A DNA stretch of 33,163 nucleotides from Deltaproteobacteria bacterium (GTDB taxonomy: Bacteria > Desulfobacterota > Desulfuromonadia > Desulfuromonadales > JAAYDE01), in NCBI GenBank assembly GCA_012729375.1, contig JAAYDE010000107.1, positions 1 to 33,163 on the forward strand, given 5' to 3'. This document shows, in pieces, positions 23,790 through 30,546 of the stretch (position 1 is its first letter; each line of letters starts with the position of its first letter). The position numbers were made by a program, and so were the translations under genes. The notes beneath the pieces are model-generated. The model was given only the letters and a program-made list of their open reading frames with translations. It had not been told where the DNA came from and made no database searches.

Positions 23790-23927
23790 TTCAAATCATT
23801 TGAACGATAATAACAGCCTTGGGTGCAACTTGTCAAATCGCCGGCCGGAAAAACTCCCCAGACACAACCGGTGAACTTTTGAAATGTTTTCTTTGTGAGG
23901 GTAATTTTAGGCCCTCACAGTTTTTTT
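23790..23927 (+). ncRNA. Candidate small RNA: palindromic promoter region plus intrinsic terminator
   Basis: Inside the 700-bp gene-poor spacer, a perfect 7-1-7 palindrome, TTCAAAT-C-ATTTGAA (23790-23804), is followed by GATAAT (23806-23811), a possible -10. About 80 bp downstream a clean terminator follows: TGTGAGGG (23894-23901) pairs with CCCTCACA (23912-23919), then G and seven T. Together they outline a short plus-strand transcript of roughly 110 nt without a convincing protein. The terminator is strong evidence; the promoter is weak (poor -35). The palindrome may instead serve the proVWX promoter on the other strand. Confidence 0.3.
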
Positions 23928-24130
23928 CCGGACAGACCGAGGACTGCAAGGATGTCCTCCGCGAGGGCGCTTGGTGGATCGAAGGGACGCAGTTTTTGAG
24001 CGAATCGGGCGTCTAAAGACGGCTCGTTAAACTCTTCATCATTGTCCCGCCGGATCCTTTCCAGAAAGTCCTGCAGTTTCCTTTGCTGCTACGGTTGGAA
24101 CGTTTCGGCGAGTCTCAGAACCTTTGACCA
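23915..24130 (-). pseudogene. Decayed small protein gene, in-frame TAG, 5' end lost at the minisatellite
   Basis: Minus-strand codons from 24130 to the TGA at 23915-23917 read as a coherent 71-codon stretch (VLRLAETFQP, stop, QQRKLQDFLERIRR, FNEPSLDARFAQKLRPF, LAEDILAVLGLS). The only interruption is TAG at 24089-24091. Its beginning runs straight into the heptamer array, and no start codon remains. The helical L-A-x-x-F-x-P-[EQ]-Q-Q-x-x-L-x-D-F pattern faintly recalls small antitoxin-like DUF2281 proteins, but I do not claim the family. It is read as a gene that lost its start and gained a stop. Confidence 0.45.
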
Positions 24131-24138
24131 TATTAGAC

Positions 24139-24187
24139 GGTGGACGGTGGACGGTGGACGGTGGACGGTGGACGGTGGACGGTGGAC
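24139..24187 (+). repeat. Perfect heptamer minisatellite (7 x GGTGGAC)
   Basis: Seven identical GGTGGAC units run from 24139 to 24187, flanked by GAC and GGA. Perfect identity suggests recent slippage and a variable copy number. Bases 23540-23789 and 24188-24245 around it contain no recognised gene; there is no clear terminator for bioC. Confidence 0.9.
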
Positions 24188-24245
24188 GGAAAAAGTATAG
24201 CCAGCTATCATCAAAAGCAAAACTTGAATACAGCCAGGTTGCCGA

Positions 24246-25034
24246 TCAGCGCTCGGCGGCTGCCGTTTTCTCGGCCACCCCGAACCAGACCCGGTAACTC
24301 ACCGGGCATCCCAGACCCGAAACAGCGAAGGCTTTTTCGTATTCCTGCAACAGGCGGCGCATCTGGGCGACCGTGTAGACCTCCCCTCCGCCGAAAGAGG
24401 CGCCGATCCCTTTCAGGGAGCGCAGGCTGGCCAGCGGCGTATCGAACCAGGCCGTCACTTCCCGGAGCTCCCGGAGGTAAGGGCACCCCGCAACAGATTG
24501 GAAAGCGGATTCCAGAACATTTCGGTCGGGGAAGTCGAGGAGGTGAAGCGGCTTGCCGTTGGCGGCCAGAGCCGACGTTCTCAGTTCCCGGAGCGATCCG
24601 GACACGGGCACCGCCAAGGCGAGAACGCCCCCGGGGGCGAGGCAGGAAAAGTATTTTGCCACCGCCCCCGGAATATTCTCCAGCCACTGGAAAGTGAAAT
24701 TGGAGAGGATCAGATCATAACGGGAGGAAGGCCCAAACTCCTCGGCATCGGCGCAGACGAAGCGATGTTCCGGCCAACGGCGGCGGCAGGCCGCCACCAT
24801 GTTGGGCGCGAAATCGATGCCGGTGACGGCCCCCGCCCGGCCTGCCTCGAGCAGGCCCGCAACCAGCAATCCCGTGCCGCAGCCGATATCGAGAACCCGA
24901 CCGAAACGCTTCTCCGGCAGAAGGTTCAGCAGGTACCCCGCCGCCTGGCCCTGGGCCGCCGCCCAGCGGTCGTAAACCGGCACCGCCGCGGAGAAACGGC
25001 GGCGGATTTGGGCTTTAATCCTTTTCTCAGGCAT
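24246..25034 (-). CDS. bioC: Malonyl-ACP O-methyltransferase (BioC)
   Basis: This 262-residue SAM enzyme methylates the free carboxyl of malonyl-ACP so that the fatty acid cycle can build pimeloyl-ACP for biotin. The N-terminal FSAAVPVYDRWAAAQGQAAGYLL (14-36) is the BioC signature upstream of motif I, VLDIGCGTGLLVAGL. YDLILSNFTFQWLENIPG is the typical BioC LSNxxxQW segment, and LAPGGVLALAVPVSGSLREL follows. It overlaps the hydrolase gene by 8 bp, so translation is coupled. It is the last gene of the bio cluster. Confidence 0.9.
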   Translation of the reverse strand: MPEKRIKAQIRRRFSAAVPVYDRWAAAQGQAAGYLLNLLPEKRFGRVLDIGCGTGLLVAGLLEAGRAGAVTGIDFAPNMVAACRRRWPEHRFVCADAEEFGPSSRYDLILSNFTFQWLENIPGAVAKYFSCLAPGGVLALAVPVSGSLRELRTSALAANGKPLHLLDFPDRNVLESAFQSVAGCPYLRELREVTAWFDTPLASLRSLKGIGASFGGGEVYTVAQMRRLLQEYEKAFAVSGLGCPVSYRVWFGVAEKTAAAER

Positions 25035-25719
25035 TTTCCAGCATCTCGATTTTTTGGATCAGGGTTCGTGGATGGGTGTGGGGCAGGATGTGCCCCCCGC
25101 CCTCGATCAGGGTCAGGGAGCTGTTGGGCAGGTGAAGGTGGAGATGGCGGGCCTGGGCCGCGGGAACGATCCGGTCGTTATCGCCGTGGAGGATGTGGGC
25201 CGGCACGGTAATTCTCGCCTGGCTGTCGCGGAGATCGGCGCCAGCCAGGAACTCCAGGCCGTGAATCAGCTCCGCAGTGGCAAAGCTCCCGCTCTGGGTC
25301 AAAAAATCCTCCTCCCAACCGGCATCGTTGCGGGGGAAAGAGGCGTTGGCGGCAAAATCCCGAAGCACGGCCTGGCGATGGCGGCGCATCTTCAGGATCA
25401 TGCCCCGCAGCGCCGCCGCCGGGACTCCCGGATAATCACCTGCGGCCGTCATCCTCGCCGTGGCGGCGACCAGCACCAGGCCGGCGATGCTTGCCGACAG
25501 ACACGCCGCCTGCAAGGCCAGAAGCCCCCCCAGAGACCAGCCGACCAGGATCACGGGGGCGGAGAATTCGGCCAGTTTCCGCGACAGGGAATCACCGGAG
25601 GGCAAGGCGTCTCGCCAGGAAAAGAAAAAGCAGGGGTGGCGGCCGCCGATTCCGGCGACGACCTGGCGCCACGCCTGCGCCGTCGTCCCCCAGCCGGAGA
25701 TGAAGACGAGGGGCCTCAC
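25027..25719 (-). CDS. Alpha/beta hydrolase of the biotin cluster (pimeloyl-ACP methyl ester esterase-like)
   Basis: This 230-residue alpha/beta hydrolase begins LVFISGWGTTAQAW, the oxyanion strand seen in BioH-like enzymes. Its nucleophile elbow GWSLGG gives Ser62. Asp182 (HGDNDRIVP) and His210 (GGGH) complete the triad. Between bioF and bioC, its likely role is cleaving pimeloyl-ACP methyl ester to end chain extension, as BioH, BioG or BioV do. Which of these it belongs to cannot be fixed by eye, so no symbol is given. The start is GTG 25719, overlapping the bioF stop as GTGA. Confidence 0.82.
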   Translation of the reverse strand: MRPLVFISGWGTTAQAWRQVVAGIGGRHPCFFFSWRDALPSGDSLSRKLAEFSAPVILVGWSLGGLLALQAACLSASIAGLVLVAATARMTAAGDYPGVPAAALRGMILKMRRHRQAVLRDFAANASFPRNDAGWEEDFLTQSGSFATAELIHGLEFLAGADLRDSQARITVPAHILHGDNDRIVPAAQARHLHLHLPNSSLTLIEGGGHILPHTHPRTLIQKIEMLENA

Positions 25720-26912
25720 AGCACCCCCAGGCGGCGCGCCTCGGAAACGATCCGTTCCGCTGTTTGCGCCAAATCCCCGCGGTCATGGGCCAGGGTCACG
25801 GAGAGGCGCAGCCGCGCCGTCCCCGGAGGAACGGTGGGCGGGCGGATCGCCTTTACGTAAAGGCCCGCGTTCTCCAGTTCTGCCGCCAGGGCCACGGCCC
25901 GCTCGTTTTCGCCGACCAGGATGGGCACGATCTGGCTTGCGAAAGGAAGCAGCTTCATTTCCTTTTGTGCCAGCAGACCATGGAAAAAGCGGCTGTTGTC
26001 GAGCAGTGTTTTGCCTTGATCGGGTTGCGCGAAAAGGATTTCCACCGCTTTGTGAGCCGCGGCGGCGGAGGCCGGCGGCAGGGCGGTGGAGAAGATGAAG
26101 GGCCGCGCCCTGTTGATGAGCCATTCCCGGACACGGGCGGAACAGGCCGCGAACCCCCCATACCCACCCAGGGATTTGCTGAAAGTGCCGGTGATCAGAT
26201 CGGCGCGGATGCCGAGATCGCGGCAGATGCCGCCGCCGCAAGGGCCGAAAACGCCGATGGCGTGGGCCTCGTCGACCATCAGAAAAGCGCCGAAGGCATC
26301 GGCCAGGGAGTGAATCTCCGCCAGTGGAGCGATGTCGCCGTCCATGCTGAAAACGGAATCGACGACGATGAAGAGCCTCCCCTCCCCTTTGCCGTGAGCT
26401 TCAAGGAGGCGGCGCAGTTCTTGGGTGTCGTTGTGGCGGAAGCGCTGCCAGCGGGCGCCGCTCAAACGGATGCCGTCGATGAGGCTGGCATGGTCGAGGC
26501 GGTCGAAGAGAACCATATCCCCCGGCCCGGCCAGGGCCGAGATCGCGCCGAGGTTGGTCAAAAAACCGCTGCCGAAAACGAGGGCGCTCTCTGTGTCAAG
26601 CAGTTCCGCCAGGATCTTTTCCAGCGCCTCGTGCAGCGCCAGATGACCGCACATCAACCGGGAACCGGCGCTCCCGCAACCCCATTGCTCGACGGCGGCC
26701 AGGGCGGCGCCTTTGACCCGCGGGTCGCCGGCCAGATCGAGGTAGTCGTTGGAGGAGAAATTGAGGAAAACCTTGCCGTCGCGAAAGAACTTCCCCCCGC
26801 AGGCGGGCAGCGCCGTCAGCGACCGGAATTGGCCCTTCGCCGCCAGCTTTTCCAGGCCCGCTTCGATATCCGCAAAAATCTTCTTTTCCAAGCCCTCTTC
26901 CGTCCTTTCCAT
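25716..26912 (-). CDS. bioF: 8-amino-7-oxononanoate synthase
   Basis: This 398-residue PLP enzyme condenses pimeloyl-ACP/CoA with L-alanine, the first committed ring-forming step of biotin synthesis. NFSSNDYLDLAGDPRV, GSAGSRLMCGHLALHEALE, VDEAHAIGVFGPCGGG (Asp214, His217) and TGTFSKSLGGYGG with the PLP Lys246 are all present. ATG 26912 gives the expected family length although its ribosome site is weak. The frame is open back to 27059, but those residues are Arg/Gly-rich and unlike BioF. No BirA-box palindrome was found upstream. It is the first gene of the overlapping bioF-hydrolase-bioC cluster. Confidence 0.92.
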   Translation of the reverse strand: MERTEEGLEKKIFADIEAGLEKLAAKGQFRSLTALPACGGKFFRDGKVFLNFSSNDYLDLAGDPRVKGAALAAVEQWGCGSAGSRLMCGHLALHEALEKILAELLDTESALVFGSGFLTNLGAISALAGPGDMVLFDRLDHASLIDGIRLSGARWQRFRHNDTQELRRLLEAHGKGEGRLFIVVDSVFSMDGDIAPLAEIHSLADAFGAFLMVDEAHAIGVFGPCGGGICRDLGIRADLITGTFSKSLGGYGGFAACSARVREWLINRARPFIFSTALPPASAAAAHKAVEILFAQPDQGKTLLDNSRFFHGLLAQKEMKLLPFASQIVPILVGENERAVALAAELENAGLYVKAIRPPTVPPGTARLRLSVTLAHDRGDLAQTAERIVSEARRLGVL

Positions 26913-27139
26913 GCACCCATAGCGCCGCACCTGGTCAGCCGCCGCTTTTGTTCCCGTAAACGCCAGGGACGGCGACCCGCAGCGCCCCGTCCACCGGCGA
27001 CAGCTCCTGCTAGAATCTCCCATCGCCGTAAAAGGGACAAAAACAGATGACCGGAACAACGTCCGTCCCGGTCACCCTGATCCCCGACCCGCCGCCGGGA
27101 ACCCCGCCTTTCGCCCTTGTGGGGAATCGCCCGGGCCGT

Positions 27140-27222
27140 CAAAAGGCTCCCCTATTGTAGGGCATCTGCGACGTTTTTGAAAACCCCAGTGCCTTACCAA
27201 AGGCCCAGTTTTCAACACGCTG
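27140..27222. repeat. Intergenic hairpin repeat, possibly a dispersed element
   Basis: Between bioF and the surface-repeat gene, TTGAAAAC (27177-27184) pairs with GTTTTCAA (27208-27215), and inside it GCCTT (27191-27195) pairs with AAGGC (27200-27204), forming a 39-nt two-part hairpin. It abuts the TAG stop at 27223. The CTAGCAGCgTGTTGAAAA-type end resembles intergenic repeats I recall from Desulfuromonadales genomes; that link is from memory and unverified. It may terminate the upstream minus-strand gene, though no U-tract follows. Confidence 0.4.
27154..27183 (-). promoter_or_regulatory. Candidate promoter of the bio cluster
   Basis: On the minus strand, TTTTCA (27178-27183) and TACAAT (27154-27159) are 18 bp apart, a fair sigma-70 match. 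It lies inside the hairpin repeat and would leave a 235-nt leader before bioF. The leader (26913-27150) shows no recognised riboswitch. Confidence 0.3.
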
Positions 27223-27783
27223 CTAGAAACGCCAGTTCACCAGAACCATGCCGGGGGCCAAAGCATCTGGAAACTCCCGGAACCAGCTGTTTTGCGGAAG
27301 CAGGTTCAGCAAACCCAGCTGAACGCCGGTGTCCGCCTTCTCGGCATAGTTGACAAAGCCGAGTTGCAGCCCTTTCACCCGCCCCGCGTAGTTCACGAAA
27401 CCCGTCTGCACGCCCTTGAGGTTTTGGTCGGTGTAGTTCAAGAAGCCATGCTGCCAGCCGAGAAAATTCCCTTTCGTGAAGTTCACCATGGCCCAATGGA
27501 CCCCCCGGTAGCTGTCGGCATAATTGAGCAGAAAACCCCAGCTGAAGCCGGCGCTGTCGCCCGTACTTCCGTTCACCAGCCCCAGAGAGAGGGCTTTCTG
27601 GGGATTTTCTCCCCAGATGCTCAGGGCCAATCCTTCAATCCTGGCGGTGCGGCTGTGGATGGCGATATCAGGCGTCAGGCTGGCCTGAAAGGGATGGCCG
27701 GCGGCAAAAACCGGAGCAGAAACAGCCGTCATCAAAAACAGAACCAACATCCAAGGAAACAAACCGAAGCGCTTCTTGTCCAT
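27223..27783 (-). CDS. Secreted surface-repeat protein (LA_2272-like)
   Basis: This 186-residue protein has a signal peptide (about 1-28, WMLVLFLMTAVSAPVFA). The mature part is built from roughly 15-residue repeats with the core G-x-Q-x-G-F-[LV]-N-Y-[AT] (for example GWQHGFLNYT, GVQTGFVNYA, GLQLGFVNYA, GVQLGLLNLL; residues about 95-170). This pattern matches the LA_2272 surface repeat family known in Leptospira and other bacteria, whose function is unknown. The regular spacing suggests a beta-solenoid or beta-barrel-like outer-surface protein. The final residue is Phe after an N-W-R motif, reminiscent of outer-membrane barrel ends. It is monocistronic, with an AAAGGAGA ribosome site. Confidence 0.72.
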   Translation of the reverse strand: MDKKRFGLFPWMLVLFLMTAVSAPVFAAGHPFQASLTPDIAIHSRTARIEGLALSIWGENPQKALSLGLVNGSTGDSAGFSWGFLLNYADSYRGVHWAMVNFTKGNFLGWQHGFLNYTDQNLKGVQTGFVNYAGRVKGLQLGFVNYAEKADTGVQLGLLNLLPQNSWFREFPDALAPGMVLVNWRF

Positions 27784-27883
27784 TTCCCAATCTCCTTTCC
27801 TTGGTTGGTCAGGTTTCTGATCCAGGACGGAAAATCAGCCACTTTTTTCCAAAATTGTCAATCAAATTGAAAAACCTGGGGGG

Positions 27884-28087
27884 TCAGATCCTGAGTCGGC
27901 GGTTTTTTTCTTCGTTGACCACCCTGCCGGTGGTCTTGCGATGAAGCCCAGGTTTAGGGGGAGCCTTTCTTAAAGTATACCCAAAGCAATGGCGGGCCAG
28001 ATAAATCGATGGGTCCCTTTCAACTTCATAAAGATTTGTTCCGCCGGGGAAAACCTCTTCAAGATTTTCAAATAAATTAATTATGAT
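27884..28087 (-). pseudogene. Fossil C-terminus of a REP-associated (Y1) transposase
   Basis: The minus strand reads 67 open codons with a coherent C-terminus: LFENLEEVFPGG, DPSIYLARHCFGYTL, then a damaged helix-turn-helix (RKAPPKPGLHRKTTGRVV) and NEEKNRRLRI, stop. The order I-Y-L-A-R...G-Y-T-L...G-L-H...T-x-G-R-V-V-N-x-E-K-N matches the DnaA-C-like HTH that ends many REP-associated tyrosine transposases. The stop is followed by GGGGGGTCAGATCC-type sequence on the other strand, as in REP-flanked copies. No start codon, no catalytic HUH domain, and the HTH core is scrambled, so this is a remnant. Recognition is from memory of the family. Bases 28088-28286 hold nothing recognised. Confidence 0.5.
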
Positions 28088-28286
28088 TCAAAAATATCCG
28101 CTTTCGGCCCATCCCGCCAAGCTCTGATTCTCACCTTTCCGAAAGAATTTTTTCAAGATTTCATCATTTATGCATGGCTTTTGCATTAGGAAAAAAACAT
28201 TTCCCTTAATGAGGTATCCCCTTTCTTTCCCATTATCCCCGGGGAAAGAAAAGTTGGAAACAATCGACCTGATGAGGATAACGGAG

Positions 28287-28867
28287 ATGAACGGGACAAC
28301 CTACCGCGTACTGATTGACGGCCGGGCCGGGGAAAAACAGGACATCCTGCGCGTCCGCGCCGAACTGGCCAGATTTTTCAAAACGTCAACGCCGGCCATG
28401 GACAAACTTACCTGATAGCTCACTGGACTCTGGGACTGGCCCTCCTCGTTGCCTTTTTCCGCCGGGATCCACATCCAAAAATCCTCGCGGATTGGATCTC
28501 CGGAACCAATACCCTTTACGACGCAAATACCGCCGCGGCCAGCCGCCTGGGGATCAGGACTCTTGCCCTCTGCATCGTGCTGGCGGTCGTTTCCGCCTTT
28601 TCCCATGGGCAGATGATCAAATGGACGGAGACGGCCATTCATTGGAAGCTTTACCCCAAGGGGCGGACGGAGGCGGAGAAGAAAGCTTATCAGAATGAGC
28701 AGAGGGCTCTCCACCAGGCCCAGAAACGGTGGGGCACCAACCTGGTGATTTCCCGTTGCAATCAGGGAGACAAAGGGGCCTGCCAGCAACTGCAAGCCCT
28801 TGAGGGGATGTGCCGCGACGGGGATCGGAGTGATTGCGAATCCCTTCAGGGGAGCCGCCGCCCCTGA
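28287..28867 (+). pseudogene. Broken membrane protein gene, paralogue of the following gene
   Basis: ATG 28287 (GAGG 8 bases upstream) starts 42 residues, YRVLIDGRAGEKQDILRVRAELARFF and on. They align with the start of the next protein but stop at TGA 28413. From about 28409 the +2 frame continues as a plausible membrane protein: LIAHWTLGLALLVAFF, then LALCIVLAVVSAF, then a soluble tail rich in Cys (RCNQGDKGACQQL...MCRDGDRSDC) to the TAG-free stop at 28865. That second frame has no start codon before GTG 28577, in mid-helix. A deletion plus frameshift within an L7/L12-like-domain membrane protein explains both halves. Confidence 0.6.
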
Positions 28868-28907
28868 CAGGCCGTTAAACAGGCAGAAAACCACCAGGAG
28901 GCATTGA

Positions 28908-30281
28908 ATGGAACTCAAAGGCTACCGAATCGTCCTGCTGGGCATCCACAGCGGTCAGGACCGGCGACAGGTGATGGGGCAACTGGCCCAGACCTTCCGT
29001 TGCCCGCCGGAAGAGATTGAACGGCTGTTGGCTAACGCTCCCGTCGTCGTCCGTTCCAACCTGGACCGGCGCACGGCCGCCCGCTACCGGGAGGTCATCG
29101 CCCAGGCAGGAGCCACCAGTCGGATCGAGGCGTTGGAAAAACCTGAAAAGACAGCGGAGGAAGCGCCGCCGCAAACCGCAGCGCCTGCCAAAACCTGTCC
29201 CGCCTGCGGCTACCGGGCGGCGACGGTCGACGACCCGCTGCTGAAGGCCCATGGAGATCTCGGAGAATGCCCCTCCTGCGGCATCGTCGTGAGCAAATAC
29301 AACCAGGCCAAAAGACCGGTCCAGACAGCCCCTCGCCTGTCTCCGGCGACGGGAAAACCAAAAAAGCGTTCCATCTGGTTCTGGCTGGGGGGTGTGGCGG
29401 CGATATTGGCCGGCCTGGTGATCCTCGGCGCCATCGCCCAATTCACCCTCTGCAAAATTTCGCTGAGCCGTTTCATGGCTCGAGTCCAGGCCTTTGACCA
29501 AAAAGGCTATTCCCTCGATTCACAGGAAAACCTGATCGCGGCCATTGAAGGTTTGCACCGTTTATACAACGCCGCCGCGGAAAGCAACCCCCTCTTTTCC
29601 TGGAGACGTTTCAACCCCGACGGCCGTTTCGGAAAATTCTACACCGAAGGCACGGTAGCAACCCTGATGACCGAGTTGGCTACCCGCCGGGAGGCGCTGA
29701 TCAACGCAATGGGCGAGGCAGCGGAGGATGGGCAGTTATTCAATTATCCTGTGGAGCGGATCAACAAACACCTGGAACAGTTTGAATACTGCATCATCCG
29801 GAAACTGGAAAGAATGACCTCCCGACGCCGCGACATCCAGGCAAGCCTGGAGAATTTGAGAGCAACAATCCGCAACGCCCAAAGTTGTCGGGGGTTCCTG
29901 GCCGGCCCCCTGCCGGAACGCCTGGAACCTGAATATTACGGGGTTTTTGCCGCGAAAATGGATAGGGGCAGTGGTCCCCAGCAACCCATCCAGGGAAGTT
30001 ATGCGGATGTTATGAAGGAGCGGGGCCCGATCCTGAACGGATTACGAAAACTGCAGGTCCTCCGGGACAACTGGCGGGACAAAAACCGGCTCGGCAGAAA
30101 CGGATTTCCAACCAGAGAAGAAATTGTCGCCGACCTCGGTGAGTTTGCCTGGCCCGGGAGTCGCTCTGCCATACCCGGCGCGGAATTCTTTTTCCTGGCC
30201 GACGGCACCCCCGCCTGCCTTTACAAGGGAAAAACCTTCACCCAGAAAAGCCGCGACTTGCATGGTGCGGGGAATTTTTAA
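28908..30281 (+). CDS. Membrane-anchored protein with L7/L12-CTD-like domain and zinc ribbon
   Basis: This 457-residue protein is of unknown function. Residues 5-75 resemble the C-terminal domain of ribosomal protein L7/L12 (pattern YRIVLLG...LAQTF...ERLLANAPVVV...ARYREVIAQAGATSRIE). A treble-clef or ribbon pair follows, C97-P-A-C100 and C121-P-S-C124. One transmembrane helix spans 155-181, and a long, mostly helical, charged C-terminal region runs to the end (about 182-457) with few cysteines. An N-in topology would place the first half in the cytosol. The start is ATG 28908 with AGGAGG upstream. The neighbour upstream is a broken relative. Domain assignment is by eye. Confidence 0.7.
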   Translation: MELKGYRIVLLGIHSGQDRRQVMGQLAQTFRCPPEEIERLLANAPVVVRSNLDRRTAARYREVIAQAGATSRIEALEKPEKTAEEAPPQTAAPAKTCPACGYRAATVDDPLLKAHGDLGECPSCGIVVSKYNQAKRPVQTAPRLSPATGKPKKRSIWFWLGGVAAILAGLVILGAIAQFTLCKISLSRFMARVQAFDQKGYSLDSQENLIAAIEGLHRLYNAAAESNPLFSWRRFNPDGRFGKFYTEGTVATLMTELATRREALINAMGEAAEDGQLFNYPVERINKHLEQFEYCIIRKLERMTSRRRDIQASLENLRATIRNAQSCRGFLAGPLPERLEPEYYGVFAAKMDRGSGPQQPIQGSYADVMKERGPILNGLRKLQVLRDNWRDKNRLGRNGFPTREEIVADLGEFAWPGSRSAIPGAEFFFLADGTPACLYKGKTFTQKSRDLHGAGNF

Positions 30282-30546
30282 AAACTATATTATTATCAAA
30301 AGGTTAACCTGATTTGAAGGCCACGGCCCACCATTCCTCCGGCTTATGAAACTGTCAATGCCTGTGGATAACGATTGTTTCCCAAGCGAGTGTAAATTAT
30401 CATAACGATATCCTTGCAAAAAAAGCGAAAATTGGCATTTTCCCTACTTTCCAGTCAATTTTTCAACAATGCGGCTTTTTCCAACACCGTCGCAAACCTA
30501 TTTCAAATAATTTCCCGACGCCGGTCCGGACTAAAGTGGAGGAGTC
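30282..30546 (+). other. AT-rich spacer before the large secreted protein gene
   Basis: There is no gene here. It contains a single perfect DnaA-box match (TGTGGATAA, 30363-30371) and two copies of ATAACGAT (near 30369 and 30403), but no cluster that would suggest an origin. No strong -35/-10 pair was found; GGAGGAG ahead of ATG 30547 is the clear ribosome site of the next gene. Confidence 0.5.

Noticed and set aside
24139..24187. CRISPR array
   Set aside because: The units are 7 bp and directly tandem, with no spacers and no cas genes.
26913..27059. N-terminal extension of BioF by 49 residues
   Set aside because: Arg/Gly-rich sequence unlike BioF; the normal family length is reached from ATG 26912.
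28088..28186. A 32-residue open frame on the minus strand beginning MQKPC
   Set aside because: Poorly placed ribosome site and no recognisable features; more likely chance or part of the decayed transposase region.
30363..30371. Perfect DnaA box, possible replication origin
   Set aside because: It is a single site with no cluster, no dnaA/dnaN neighbours and no AT-rich 13-mers arranged around it.
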